Positions 1 to 11,075 are shown, numbered from the stretch's first letter. The stretch is 64,000 nucleotides of DNA from Reticulitermes speratus (GCA_021186555.1 JAJKFL010000005.1:5154321-5218320); one strand, 5' to 3'. The notes: generated by a model from the sequence alone, not told the origin. A program made the numbers and translations.

Positions 1-562
1 CATATCATTCTTCATTTTATCACCCGAATAATATTTAGTGATGAGTACAGATCATAAAGCTCCTCGTTATGTAGTCTTCTCCACTCCTCGTCAGCCTGTG
101 TCCCGCCCTTAAATTAAATTTTATATTTGTTTCATATTTAACGCACGTAGTCAGCAGACACGTTACATGTCATAATAATCAGACAGCTCTAAAATTCAGT
201 TCAAAACGTTTTCAATCAAAAGAGCGCGCAGCCGGTATTGAATAACCAATTATTAGTTAACGCGGATGTCTGGCAGTCGGATCAGACAGGATCAATACTG
301 TCGGCTGACTGTGATATTCCAGAGTCCCTTCCGTCGTTGTGGAGCACAGCCTCTGATGTTAATGAGCTGTGTTCATTTAACATTGCCTTATCAGATGTCA
401 AGTCTTAGCCACTTGCTGTGTTAGTGACCCATGTCTTATTGCATAGGCTGCAGACTTGAATATAATCGAAAGTTTCAAGGCGACATCTATGAGACTCTGA
501 ATCAGTCATTGGTTTATACTCCCTTAGTAGATTCGTTGTCGAAAATATAATACTCGCTTACT
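1..562. other. No gene recognised
   Basis: AT-rich sequence with no supported reading frame, RNA gene or bounded repeat. The first 100 bases vaguely resemble 960-1060 in wording and order and may be an old diverged repeat. Confidence 0.5.
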
Positions 563-611
563 TAGTCAAGAAATTCCCCGCCTTTTATGGAACCCATGGG
601 TTCATTACCGT
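563..611 (-). repeat. Fragment of dispersed repeat R
   Basis: The reverse complement matches the segment at about 3789-3833: 'gtaatgaac', then a 'gggttccataaaa' block, then 'gcggggaatttcttgac'. It is a short piece of the family seen at greater length at 3520-3900 and 20779-21180. Confidence 0.6.
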
Positions 612-637
612 CGTCAAAAAATACATATGGATTCAGT

Positions 638-905
638 AAAAGGTAAAGGTAAAGCTATCCCTATACAGGCCTGGACAGGCCCCTCGGTTTCCAGGAGGTT
701 GAGGCTCGCAGATTTCCAGACAATCGGCACATGAAGGTGGCAAGTTTGTCAGCCCTACGTACCAGCCGCCTTTATCCTCTAGGAAATATTCCTGGAACAC
801 ATTTCAGTTAGATGCTGAGTCGACCGGAAGGATGAAAAATTCCAGTGACGTCATCGGGAATCGAACCCGCGACCTTATATTATATCTGCTTTGATTCTAC
901 CACTA
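638..905 (-). mobile_element. tRNA-derived SINE, family A, diverged
   Basis: Read on the minus strand, it has a degenerate tRNA-like head with the T-arm 'cgcgggttcgattcccgat', then a body ending in 'aggcctgtatagggatagc'. Body order and wording match the copies at 8861, 29535, 37720 and 52178. The head is decayed, so this is an older copy. Confidence 0.8.
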
Positions 906-1239
906 GGTCTCTCAAACTGTCCCTTTCCTTCGGGTTTTACGAATGATACTTCCCCAGCCTAAATCATTCTCCTAAATTTCATCACCCAAATAATACATGA
1001 TAAAGAGAAGAAATTGTACAGCTCTTCACTACAAAAATTTCTCCATTTTTCTGCCACTCCTATACATTACCAACACCATGCTCCCGGATACTCTTTAGAC
1101 TCTGTGTTCTCACGTTCTTTGAGAATACAGACTTCTCCAAAACGTCCACACCGGCTCTGAGGCCTAGTCAATGTGTACCGGGGTTCTTATCCGGCTACAA
1201 AACGGCCAGGACGTGATTGTGACCACTCACCTTCATCTA

Positions 1240-1794
1240 CAGGGTGGGTGGGAAGTAAGTAGGCATTAAATAACTGTCGAGGCACACGATATGAACGGTG
1301 TTAGAGAAAGACTTGAATTTTCGCCCGTGGAAACCCCATTATGTGCAGGAGCTGACACCTGAAGACTGTGACCGCAGAATGCAATATGGGGAGTTGATGC
1401 TGGGTTCGCACGAGGATTGGCCACAACTGTTTGAAAACATTCTCTGGAGCGACGAGGCCGTTTTCCATATCGGCGGTTTCGTCAATCGACATAATTGCCA
1501 TTACTGGGCGGTACACGATCCCGAAGTGACGGTGGAGAAGATGCAAAATCATCCAAAAGTGACGGTGTGGTGCGGAATGACGGCCACTAAGGTCATCGGC
1601 CCATATCTTCTGCATGACACCAAGAATGCCGACCGCTACCATCAGATGACGCCGGTGCCTACATTGAATTTTAAGCTATGCGTCCATATTCCCATTTAAA
1701 AAGGTACATGTAAAAATTATTTTCATTATCATTGTATTGGAAATATAGAGGTTATAACCATTTCTCAATGCCTACTTACTTCCCACCCACCCTG
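1240..1794 (+). mobile_element. Tc1/mariner deletion derivative with 28 bp TIRs and TA duplication
   Basis: Perfect 28 bp TIRs at 1240-1267 and 1767-1794 begin CAGGGTGGGTGGG. They are flanked by TA at 1238-1239 and 1795-1796, the target signature of the IS630/Tc1/mariner superfamily. At 555 bp it is far shorter than an autonomous element (usually 1.2-2 kb) and holds only part of a transposase. It landed inside a family D SINE, so it is the younger of the two. Confidence 0.93.
1298..1699 (+). pseudogene. Truncated mariner-type transposase (first catalytic D region)
   Basis: The frame encodes the start of a DDE/D transposase catalytic domain. 'ILWSDEAVFHIGG' carries the first catalytic Asp, followed by 'NRHNCHYWA' and 'HPKVTVWCGM..KVIGPYLL', a typical spacing for this superfamily. 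The match stops near 'NADRYHQM', and the following 'TPVPTLNFKL' is unrelated. The second and third acidic residues are therefore deleted and the protein cannot be active. The first codon of the open stretch is GTG and no credible N-terminus or DNA-binding domain precedes it. It lies wholly inside the TIR-bounded element. Confidence 0.88.
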
Positions 1795-1890
1795 TAGTGC
1801 CGAGGTTAAGAATGGGTGGAGCTGTACCTCTACTCACCCTATATGCCTTTATGGCAGGGACAGGGAAAGCTTCACCGGTGTTCTTTGAGA

Positions 1891-2492
1891 CGTATCGTTG
1901 TGTTTAGAGGAACGATATAGAGTTCCACAGTCAGAGTTATCCGGACAGACAATATTTACGATAAAAACTCACACGTATATACATACGTACTCGTATATAT
2001 GTTACGTATTACAACAAACTGCTGGTAACAAGCCGCCTGCTACGTCAGAAGGCACAGTCCGTAAAATGGTTGAGCTCTCAAACTATCATAAATACACTGC
2101 AGTGATTACAGATACACGTATTTCAGTTGGCTTGATGATGACCTCTTATCAAGCCGAAACATGTAGCCACACTCACTTGAATAAAGAGTCGCGTTATGCT
2201 GGTTTCCTACTTCTTTTCCTCTTATAACTCTGTGCCAATCCTTCCTGTTGAAAGGACAGGATTCGCTAACGTGTGACGGTAATTTAATTAGAAAAAAAAT
2301 ACTCTTTAAACTTACGAGATTGTGGAGAGTGACGTAATGTATTCTGTGAACACGTGTGCGTCGAGTTTTTGAAGAAACCTGCTCCTGCTATCTTAATTAT
2401 AAATTATCAACTCCATAGAGTCCTCGTTGATAAGCTGTAAGTCGCTCATTCATTCAAGAAATTCCCTGCGTCTTGTGCCCACAACAGTCTCC
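1891..2492. other. No gene recognised
   Basis: A 109-codon open stretch at 1898-2227 has low-complexity, non-conserved-looking content and is not supported as a gene. A phrase at about 2409-2475 (tccatagagtcctcg ... tcaagaaattccc) loosely resembles repeat R in reverse. Confidence 0.4.
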
Positions 2493-2535
2493 TGCCCTGA
2501 AAATGAAGGAAGAATAAACCTCCGAAACGTCGGTA
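2493..2535 (+). ncRNA. Decayed hammerhead-like motif
   Basis: Order is UGCC, CUGAAAA (box with G8 changed to A), a hairpin with AGG/CCU, GAAAC, GUC, then GGUA, which pairs with UGCC. The layout matches the intact motifs at 15439 and 32893. The altered core G argues against activity. Confidence 0.45.
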
Positions 2536-2644
2536 CATATCAACCAGACAATACGGCATCACATCCCACTAGACTGCAGCCCTAACATTACTCCTTACCA
2601 CTGTAAGGATTTCGGGTGTCGGACCTCAGGATGAAAACAATCTG

Positions 2645-2835
2645 AAAGGATGAATAAATAAATGTATGAATGAACGAATGATTGAATGTATGAATGAATG
2701 AATAAATAAATAAAACTAATATGAATAAATAGATAAATGAATAAATGAGGGAATGGATGAATGATTGAGTGGATGAATGAATGAATGAATGAATGGTTGG
2801 ATAAATAAACTATAAAATTAATACGAACTAATGGA
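2645..2835. repeat. Imperfect (AATG)/(AATA) microsatellite
   Basis: Interspersed aatg, aata and gatg tetramers. The same tract resumes at about 3101-3135 on the other side of a SINE, so the SINE at 2842-3100 appears to have inserted into it. Confidence 0.8.
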
Positions 2836-2841
2836 TAAATG

Positions 2842-3100
2842 GCCGATCCCAGTGGCCGCACGGTCTAAGGCGTGGGTCTGCGGCCGCTCGTTTGCTGGGA
2901 TTGTGGGTTCGAATCCCGCCGAGGGCATGGATGTCTGTCTCTTATGAATGTTGTGTGTTGTCAGGTAGAGGTCTCTGCGTCGGACTGATCACTCGTCCAG
3001 AGGAGTCCTACCGAGTATGGTGTGTCTGAGTGTGATCGTGAAGCCTCGATAATGAGGAGGCCCTGGCCCACTAGGGGCTGTTGCACCATTGAAAAAAAAA
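2842..3100 (+). mobile_element. tRNA-derived SINE, family B, full length
   Basis: The head is like type II tRNA-Leu/Ser: A-box region agtggccgcacggtctaagg, B-box gggttcgaatccc. Then follow the body (tcaggtagaggtctctgcg ... ctgttgcaccattg) and a 9 A tail. Internal pol III promoter boxes are present. The acceptor stem does not pair as in a real tRNA. The flanks are low complexity, so no target duplication can be defined. Confidence 0.9.
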
Positions 3101-3519
3101 TGAATGAGTGACTAAATGAATGAATGGATAAGTGAAAGAGTGGAATTAATCTGATAATACCAGCACCTAATAGGGCTGGGAAGAAAAGTCTAGGGAATGG
3201 AAGTAGCCTATAGTGGAAGAACAGGAGGAAGTGGTCTTACTTAATACAAATTGAAATGAGGTGCTATAATGACACTCGTTTCGCTTGATATTTTCTAAAA
3301 ACGTATAAAATTTGACAGACTATACGGAAAACTTCGTTAATTTTAAATACCCACAAATTTGCCACCGCTATATATACTGCCAAAGTCGTAATAAGATTTA
3401 AGTTTTGGACGACATTTGCGTTCAGTTCTTGGTTATTACTGAATAAGTTACTTCGAGGCGCTGCTTCAACTATCGTATTAAATGAAGTATAAAATTTAAC
3501 ACGAATAGTAAGCAGCCAT

Positions 3520-3900
3520 GATAAGCGGGTCACTGTCACCACGGCACGGCGCGTCCTCAGGTTCCGGATGGAGCAACAGCCTCCGGATATGGAAGGTAGC
3601 TGCGAATACATTGAATAAGAAGTCGCGGACAGCCGACAAGGGGTGGCCCTCCAGCTTTGGGGTTAGGCGAGGTGCTAACAACTCCTCACCGTAAAAAATT
3701 ACCATGTTACGAAACATATCACAAAGCCTCGGACCTGGACTGATTCTTTGGCTCAGGATAGGGACAGGTGGCGGGCTCTTGTGAGTGCGGTAATGAACCT
3801 TCGGGTTCCATAAAACGCGGGGAATTTCTTGACTAGCTGACGACCTGCTAGCTTCTCAAGAAGGACTCTGCTCCATGGAGTTAGTTAGTAAGTAGGCAGA
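3520..3900 (+). repeat. Dispersed repeat R, longer copy
   Basis: It shares ordered blocks with 20779-21180: 'gtcaccacggca', 'gcggacagccgacaa', 'cataaaacgcggggaattt' and a terminal 'caagaaggactctgctcc' region. I recall this family as common in cockroach and termite genomes. No TIR, target duplication or RT frame was seen, so its class is unknown. Short frames here on either strand are repeat artefacts. Confidence 0.7.
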
Positions 3901-4196
3901 AAAACGCGATCGTTGCGGTGTCACAAGTGATGTTCCATCATTCACCATGACGTACAGTGCGAAAACCCTCGGCCAGGTTACTTGGACACCGGAGCGAATT
4001 GTAAATCAGCTGGCTTCCAGGTGCGAGTGTAGGGTGTTACCGCGGCATTAACCTGAATTTTTCTCGTTAAAAGTCTGCACTTTATCATGCTTCAGCACTT
4101 GCAGTGTTCTGTACAAATTAATATAACAATTTGTTTCACACACGGAGTACAGCGGGGGTATGAATTGCTGGTGAATGTGAAAGCGATAAATAAAGA

Positions 4197-4381
4197 AAGT
4201 CGAACTCGGTTATAACGTCATGAGAAGGACTAAATATTTTGTGTCGTTATACACGAGTGTTGTTATAACCGAGGAGTATAATGTTATGGTTAACAGTGAG
4301 GAATTAATTGGTACCACAGAATATCTGACGCAATATGCGAGGTGTCGCATACAGAGATGTCGTTATAACCGGGTTCGACTG
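4197..4381 (-). mobile_element. pogo/Tigger-like MITE (family F)
   Basis: A 185 bp element with imperfect TIRs built on CAGTCGAACCCGGTTATAACG. TA follows the right end (4382-4383); the left TA has mutated. Internal landmarks 'aattaattggtacc' and 'gttaacagtgagg' are shared with six other copies. TIR wording and TA target resemble pogo/Tigger-type MITEs. It has no coding capacity. Confidence 0.85.
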
Positions 4382-4499
4382 TATATTGGGCTAGGACACA
4401 GAAGGTACCGGATGTTGTCTCTAACGTCTGTTGAGCTGAAGCGCCAAAATAAGTGACGACACACCTGCCTCTGGAAGGTTTCGTTCAGTACGAATTACA

Positions 4500-4590
4500 C
4501 AAGCGCCACCGGGAGTCGAACCTGGGCAGCCTTGGTGGAAGCCACGTCAGTCAGTGACGGCCTGTTCTACAAGACTGCATTCTGAAGGTC
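4500..4590 (-). mobile_element. tRNA-like SINE head fragment
   Basis: On the minus strand the T-arm 'ccaggttcgactcccggtgg' contains a B-box, with a degenerate upstream arm. No body of a recognised SINE family follows. Confidence 0.45.
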
Positions 4591-5039
4591 ATATAAACGA
4601 CATGTGTGTGAATATAAGAACCTAGAGACTTTAAATATACGTAAACATCATTTAGAAACAAGTTTTTTGTCTCGAATTGAATGGCAGATTTGTCCTACAC
4701 GACCATGCTATTTAAATAACACGCGTTTTAACACAACTAAATCATCTGACGTCACAATTATGAGCTTAAATTTATTTTATGATACATTATAAAATTGTTT
4801 AATTTATAAATGACTAGAAATTAACACAGCTACCAACTTTGTAACTGAAACATAAACTCTGGGAAGTGTAAACCCTATTTCCAACGTTAAGTCTTTGATT
4901 TATATGTGTTTTTGTCCACACAGTGTTCTCCTTTAACGAAACTATCATATAGGCCTACCTGTAATACCAGGGTACACGATTTTGTGTATAACTTTCAGAA
5001 TTGCAAATCCTGAATATATCCACGCAGGTGGATCAGCAT
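4591..5039. other. No gene recognised
   Basis: AT-rich, no supported frame. The 62-codon stretch at 4604-4792 has no family features. Confidence 0.4.
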
Positions 5040-5158
5040 TTGATTTCAGGCTTCCGCCGCGATGTTGATGAAATCTGCGGTCTTCTGGGGCATCATGTGG
5101 TAATTGTTTACCGACGTTTCGGGACAACGTATCGGTCCCATCCTCACGGGTCAAGAGT
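5040..5158 (-). mobile_element. Element J with hammerhead-like segment
   Basis: It starts at the fixed boundary tgatttcaggcttccgccgc, shared with 31024 and 62991. On the minus strand it carries GGGACC..., a hairpin closed by GUCCC, GAAAC, GUC and GGUAAA. The box reads CGUGAGGA, one inserted base relative to CUGANGA, as in the other J copies. The sequence is a short solo copy of a dispersed element. Confidence 0.65.
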
Positions 5159-5470
5159 CCGAATGGGAAAGAAAGCCTATAACGTAGATTTTGGAAAGTA
5201 CGGCGGGGTGGCAATACGTGTGATGTGATGACAGCCAATAGGGTGAGAGAGGGGTGGATACAAACAGAGTATAGCTGCTGGGGGTACCGAGAGTGCAAAC
5301 AGCTAAGACAGTTGGAAAAACATTTGTCTGCTACGATTCTACGTAATATCCAAATGCTGGATTACGTAACCAGATCACGGTTGTTTGTTCAATACAGTGT
5401 GCCTTCAATCAGTAAAACTATATTAATTTTCATTTCGCAATGATTACAGGTTAATAAACAACATTCTCAA

Positions 5471-5713
5471 AAAGCATCTGTTAAGTCCCCTACATACAAA
5501 GCATCTGTTAAGTCCCCTATATACAAAGCATCTGTTAAGTCCCATATATACAAAGCATCTGTTAAGTCCCATATATACAAAGCATCTGTTAAGTCCCCTA
5601 TATACAAAGCATCTGTTAAGTCCACTATATACAAAGCATCTGTTAAGTCCCCTATATACAAATCATCTGTTAAGTCCCCTATATACAAAGCATCTGTTAA
5701 TTCCCCTATATTT
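5471..5713. repeat. 27 bp minisatellite, 9 copies
   Basis: Unit gcatctgttaagtccccta plus tatacaaa, repeated nine times with few substitutions. The period is a multiple of three, which leaves a spurious open frame on the minus strand. Confidence 0.97.
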
Positions 5714-6160
5714 GTGGCTACAATTTTACTCCAACCACAATCCCTGGCACCAATAAATAAATCTTTGACAACCAGAGTCGATCAGCTATATTTAGGCCAC
5801 AGAAAGAAGCCCCATGTATCTACTACTTCCATACCTCCCTCGAGCCCATGAGAGTACGTTTCCACATGTCCCTCCAGTCGTTCAGACATTTTGCTGAAAA
5901 TAATATGTTGGTATTAATTTCCACGTAATGAGAGTCGAGAATCAACTGTGGTCTCCGCGGTGCAAGCTGAGGCTGAAGAAACAGCTGATCATCGAACATT
6001 GAGGTGTGTTCGACTATAGAAAATGTAATGACAGCTTATGCGAACCAAAGGTTGAATCGCGCCCTGCTGGAATAGAAATATCCAATATGTTTTTGTTGTC
6101 TAATCAAGACACAAAATCACATGAAACTTCTCCTCTGAGTTTGTATTTCTTAGTATTAGG
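5714..6160. other. No gene recognised
   Basis: No supported frame, RNA or bounded repeat. Confidence 0.4.
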
Positions 6161-6835
6161 CTATGCAAAGTAGCTGCATCATATACTCAGTAATGTAGCT
6201 GTACCATGTGTTCATTTATGTAGCTACATAATTTATTCCGCAATGTAACTGCACCCTTTATTCAGCAATGCAATTGCTGCATTAATTCAGCAATGTAACT
6301 GCATCATTTATTCAGCAATGTAAATGCACCCTTTATTCAGCAACGTAACTGTACCATTTATTCAGGAACGCAACTGCACCATTTATTCAATAATGCAGCT
6401 GCACTATTTATGCAGTAATGTTACTGCACCATTTATTCAGCAATGTAAATGCACCATTTATTCAGCAACGTAACTGTACCATTTATTCAGGAACGCAACT
6501 GCACCATTTATTCAGTAATGCAGCTGCACTATTTATGCATTAATGTTACTGCACCATTTATTCAGCAATGTAAATGCACCATTTATTCAGCAACGTAACT
6601 GTACCATTTATTCAGGAACGCAACTGCACAATTTATTCAGTAATGCAGCTGCACTATTTATGCAGTAATGTTACTGCACCATTTATTCAGCAATGTAAAT
6701 GCACCATTTATTCAGCAACGTAACTGTACCATTTATTCAGGAACGCAACTGCACCATTTATTCAATAATGCAGCTGCACTATTTATGCAGCAATGTTACT
6801 GCACCATTTATTCAGCAATTTAACTTCAACATTTA
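6160..6835. repeat. 25 bp satellite with 125 bp higher-order unit
   Basis: The monomer resembles 'gtaactgcaccatttattca' plus 5 bases. From 6314 to 6813, five distinct monomers form a 125 bp unit repeated exactly four times (starts 6314, 6439, 6564, 6689). Diverged single monomers lie on both sides (about 6160-6313 and 6814-6835). Confidence 0.95.
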
Positions 6836-6954
6836 TCCGTTAATACGTTTCCCGTCTTACTAAGTCACGTGTAACGTGAACAGGATGCTAATATTTCAAT
6901 TGTTTAGGGAATAAAATGTGTTTGGCAATTCTTCAAACACTTATAACACGGATT

Positions 6955-7520
6955 TTCTTATTTCACAAACATGTAGAAGAATTCTTCTTCTTTCTTTCTT
7001 TAATTCTCTCTTCCTTATTTCATGCTTCTTCAATTTACTTCACCTTTCTTCGATTTCTTCCTCTCGCTTTTTCTATTCCCTATTCAATCCTCTCCCTAGC
7101 TCCTTTCCGGAATTTCTCAGTCGTTTTCTTTCTTTCTTTCTTTCTTTATTCATTTGTTTCTCCCTCAATTCTTTCCTTATGTTCTTCGACCTTTTCGTAT
7201 TTCTAATACTTCGTACCGCTTCGTTTTTCTTACTTCCTTTCCTCTAGTCTCGTCCTCCGCGAAACCAAGAACAAAAGTTGTGTCGACAGAATTCAAATGT
7301 TATCTTTGTCACATATTAGAAAACACAACGGGATGCCACACACCAAGATTACTCTCTACCTCGTTTCTTTCATTACTGTACATTTAGTCTACCTTTCTTT
7401 CGCTTTAACTCCTCGGTCTACCTCTGTTCATCAATTCCTCCGCCTCCCATTTATATTTCTTATTATTCTTCTCTCTCTTTCCGTACATTCCTCCGTCCTT
7501 TCTTCTCCACCCTTCTGCAT
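6955..7520. repeat. Long pyrimidine-rich tract
   Basis: T+C-rich with short (CTTT)n runs near 7126-7148. Overlapping frames on the plus strand encode mostly Ser, Phe and Leu because of composition and are not genes. Confidence 0.8.
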
Positions 7521-8797
7521 TGCGGCCAGTACAATAGCAATGACGGCACAGTGCTTGCTGATATCAGCTGCTTTAGGCCTGTTCACACTGCAAGTGACCT
7601 AAGTGTACGTGCAGTTAATTGAGAGCACTCTGTCCTGTTCGTTGTAAACTCTTCACTCCTTCATTTTGCTCTTAGTTTTATGATGGATCTAATGACAGGC
7701 CTACGTCTCTGATAATCACTCGAGGTTTACAACCAGCAGCTAACAGAAGGACACACAGTTGACAATATGTGGCCTATATTAAAGCATATTTTTGCCTAAT
7801 ATAGCTGTCAGAAACTGAAAAATGAAAGTGGAAACGCATACTCAAAATTGGGACGTACATATAAGCAGAATACCCTTATATTCCAAATGCAATTTTTTTT
7901 TTATAACTTTTCAAACTTAAGGCACAATTACTTTTACATAAAACCTGTAACTGAAAATTAATTTCACTGAAAATACCACATTGAATAATCATATATTATA
8001 TTTTATTTCAGTTTATAAAATACAGGTTAGGTCTGTATTGAATAATACTCAAAATGAAATATTTACATCTTTACAGGATCAAAATTTTATTTTGGTAAGT
8101 TAACTCTTTTCAAAAATAGACATCGACACTTGAATTAAGCTTCATCCAAACCCTTTTCAATGTGCACAAGTTGCATCACAAAAGAAAAATTAAGCAGACT
8201 GTGGATTTTAAAGCAGGAAACACTAATACACTTCTATTTATAAACATTTCTATCGTTCATTATGCTGTGAGATTCGAAGCTTCACAACCGGCAGTCTACA
8301 GGTCGGAGAATGCTGGTCTATTGTAAACACAAGTCTGTCTTCTGTGTCTCGAAAAGTTTCACTTATGTGTTCCAATCAATGTACAAACAACACAATGTGC
8401 CCACATAACCACGAGCCTGCCTGTTATATTAGTGTTATTGCACTGGCGAGGTCCTACCGTCAGCGGCTAGCCAAGCCAGTGAGCACTCGCATCTGTCTGC
8501 TGGATCAGATATGAATCGTTAACTGCACGGTACTCCAGTCTGGAGTAGGCTGTTGCTAAATGCATTAAGTGCTTATGCTTAACTAAACAAGTAAGTTAAA
8601 CAACAGTAAAATATACATGACGAATAGCGAAGGATGTACACTAATGCGGTGTTGACTTAATTATACAACGGCGATATTGAAACTGTTTTCCGGGAAGGAC
8701 TAAAGAAAATAAAGAATTTCACAACACCCAGACCAACAAATTGCACAGTATTGTTCCTTAGTTACTTAGATATTAACATTATAATAAGACATAAAAT
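7521..8797. other. No gene recognised in 1.3 kb
   Basis: AT-rich DNA with stops in all frames. No repeats shared with the rest of the window were found. Confidence 0.45.
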
Positions 8798-8842
8798 ATT
8801 CCTACATGTTTCGATCCACAAGGGACTATCATCAGGGAACCA
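8798..8842 (-). ncRNA. Hammerhead-like motif
   Basis: Minus strand: UUCC, CUGAUGA, a weak hairpin (GUCC/GGAU), GAAAC, AUGUA, GGAA. UUCC and GGAA form helix I. The CUGAUGA box is a perfect core consensus; helix II is weak, so activity is doubtful. Confidence 0.6.
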
Positions 8843-8860
8843 AACCAAAGCAATAGTGTA

Positions 8861-9166
8861 AAAGCAATCCCATTACAGGCCTTGACAGGCCCTTAGGGCT
8901 CCAGGAGGTCGAGGCTCCCAGGTTTTTAGATAATCGGCTCATGAAGGTGGTAAGGTTGTCAGCCCTACGCACCGGCCGCCTTTACCCTCCAGGAAAGATT
9001 CCTGGTACTCATTTCTGTTAGAGGCTGAGTCGACCCCAGGGCCATAGTGCGACCGAAACGATTATGTGAGTGAAAAATTCCAGTGACACCATCGGGAATC
9101 GAACCCGCGACGTTCCGGCTTGTAGCGCAGTGCCTCAACCAACTGCACCACCGCGTGCCCACAAAT
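8861..9166 (-). mobile_element. tRNA-derived SINE, family A, full length
   Basis: Flanked by the direct repeat caatagtgta at 8851-8860 and 9167-9176. Extending it outward gives 14 of 15 matches. The head has box A 'gtggtgcagttggttgagg' and box B 'cgggttcgattcc'; the body ends near 'aggcctgtaatgggattgc'. Any frame across it is non-functional. Confidence 0.93.
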
Positions 9167-9176
9167 CAATAGTGTA

Positions 9177-9529
9177 TAAAACTAAATTAGCAAGTTTTGT
9201 ACACAGCTGACGTGGTGCAAATGAGTCAACTACTTAACAACGGAGACAGTTCTTTGCAGTACAGTTGTATAAGTGTACTTAGAAACTTATGGGTCTGTAC
9301 AACTGACCTCTGGCAGAAGATTCACATCCGAGACCCTCCAGAACACAATAAAGATGATAACCATTACAACGTAAGGTTCAGTTCACTTACAACGTTAAGA
9401 ACAATTATTTATTGTTTAGTTCGCAGGTTAGGCATATTTAACAACGCTGTTTAAACTGCTAAAGTTTACTGTCGAATAAAGAAAGACGTTCAGAACACCA
9501 TACAAAGAAAAGTAAAAAAGTAGGTGTGC
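9177..9529. other. No gene recognised
   Basis: The 85-codon stretch at 9197-9454 lacks recognisable features. Confidence 0.4.
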
Positions 9530-9812
9530 GCGCCATGGAGGCGTATAGAGGAAGGGAGGTATTTCTCCACCCATACTCAACCTCGGCACTAGGTGGACGT
9601 TTGAGTGGTCAGCTTCACGTCCGGGCCACTTAACCCCCCGGCGACAGAGACTGCGGTACCGATTGAATAAGAAGCTTAGTGGACTCCAGAGCTGGTCTGG
9701 AAGTTTTGAAATAGAGGTAAACCCCTTGCCCCTGCCGGGAATAGAACCAGGATTTTTCGGACGTCCAGCTCGTAGTCTAGTCACTATACTGACTGAGCTA
9801 TCTCGGCTGAGT
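9530..9812 (-). mobile_element. tRNA-derived SINE, family D, near full length
   Basis: Minus strand: head 'gatagctcagtcagtatagt', T-arm 'cctggttctattcccggc', then a body with 'ggcccggacgtgaagctgac' and 'gtgccgaggttgagtatggg'. It is the best reference copy here for family D, which shares its tail layout with family C. Confidence 0.85.
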
Positions 9813-9902
9813 TTAGTTGTCTATGACCAGAATCGCCAAATCAACGTTGTCATTAGAGATTACTGTCATACTGGACATGACACTGTGTAGACTGATAGAT
9901 AT

Positions 9903-9948
9903 TTACCGATGTTTCTTACGAATATGCTGCTGACATCCTCAGGGTAGT
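9903..9948 (-). ncRNA. Hammerhead-like motif
   Basis: Minus strand: UACC, CUGAGGA, a hairpin region, GAAAC, AUC, GGUA. UACC/GGUA form helix I. Helix II is not convincing, so it is probably decayed. Confidence 0.5.
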
Positions 9949-10075
9949 TTGACTCATAAACGATATTTCACTTGAGAAATGTCAGTAAAGAATGAAGTCC
10001 AACTGCGTTCACGTTATGTTGAGGTCCTTGTATTGCTTTGAAGAGTAAAGGAAAGCTTTAGATGACAATGACACA

Positions 10076-10411
10076 CAGTCCAGCCCGGTTATGACGACAT
10101 CGGTTTATGTGACATCTCGACTATAACGTAAAGTACTGTATGGTACGAATTAATTAATATAATAACTTTTTCTGTAAACTTGTATGGAAATTTACGATTA
10201 AAGTGGAAGAATTTTTGTTTTTTTCGTAAATGTTAATTGTAATTTAAATTTAAAATAAATCGTAACTTGAACATTTAATATAACTACATGAAAGTATTTT
10301 GTGCAGATAATTGTCCTTCGCTGCTAACATACTCCTCGGTTAGAACGACACCCGTATATTAGGACACAAATTATCCTGGCCCTTGCTAGATGTTATAACC
10401 GAGTTCGACTG
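10076..10411 (+). mobile_element. Long variant of MITE family F
   Basis: The ends (cagcccggttatgacgac ... gttataaccgagttcgactg) match family F, but the length is 336 bp rather than about 185. The extra AT-rich block lies around 10150-10300. Flanking TA is not preserved. Confidence 0.75.
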
Positions 10412-10710
10412 AATTTTTGTTGGTCGACTAAAGAATAGTCCATTACTTGTAATGAAGGGGCTGCTATTTAAACAGTTTTTGATTAAAATAATTCTTACTT
10501 AAAATACAAGACTGAGAGACATTATGAAATAAAAGCAGGTGCCACAACGGAGTAGAAAAGAGGAACACTAAAGATGGGATAAAATAAACCAGTTTAAAAA
10601 CCGTTTTGCTCAACAGAAAAACAATTTGTTGCGAAGTACGGATAGTGCAGTACGTGACAGTTACGTTGTTTCTGAAAATTTAGGAAAACAAATAAAGTTT
10701 TGACGTAAAA

Positions 10711-10994
10711 CGTCTTACATTTCGCTACACACAGGTGGGTCACCTCGGCGCTCGCGGTGTCAGACTTTCGCGTTACCTACGTTTCTTCACAGTGCTCCGC
10801 GCCTACTTCGACTACAGCAGTGAACGATACATAGTTTGAAAGGTAAGGAATATGCCTACACGCTAGAAAAAGAATCATCGAAAAATCTTGAAATCTGCCA
10901 AAATGGCGGCCATGTCAAAATCACCTACGATTTTCACACTCTCACCATCTAACGTCTTACATTTCGGTACACATAGGTGGGTCACCTCGGCGCT
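10711..10994 (+). repeat. Pair of ~42 bp direct repeats 242 bp apart
   Basis: 10711-10753 and 10953-10994 both read cgtcttacatttcg, then aggtgggtcacctcggcgct with small changes. The near-palindrome acgtaaaacgtc at about 10703 recurs inverted near 11226, suggesting the pair belongs to a larger element spanning about 10700-11245. I cannot name its class. Confidence 0.6.
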
Positions 10995-11012
10995 GTTTTT
11001 TACAGGTTCACG

Positions 11013-11075
11013 ATGCCGAGACTAACTAACGCACAAAAGCAAGAAAACTACCGAAAACGGAAGAAGGAGGCATAG
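11013..11075 (+). other. Short basic open frame, possibly an N-terminal remnant
   Basis: ATG then 19 codons and TAG, encoding MPRLTNAQKQENYRKRKKEA. The basic start vaguely recalls N-termini of some transposon-encoded proteins, but that is memory only. It lies just after the second direct repeat, inside the possible 10700-11245 element. Confidence 0.25.

Larger units (their letters stand above)
1114..1890 (+). mobile_element. SINE family D copy split by a mariner insertion
   Basis: A head-truncated family D SINE body (cgtccacaccggctctgagg ... gccgaggttaagaatgggtg) is bounded by an 11 bp direct repeat, gttctttgaga, at 1114-1124 and 1880-1890. It is interrupted at its internal 'catcTAgtgccgagg' by the 555 bp element at 1240-1794. 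Removing that element and one TA restores the order seen in other D and C family copies. Confidence 0.75.

Noticed and set aside
5467..5688. 73-codon frame of 9-residue repeats
   Set aside because: Produced by the 27 bp minisatellite.
6916..7602. Several overlapping frames rich in Ser, Phe and Leu
   Set aside because: Compositional effect of a pyrimidine-rich tract; present in more than one frame at once.
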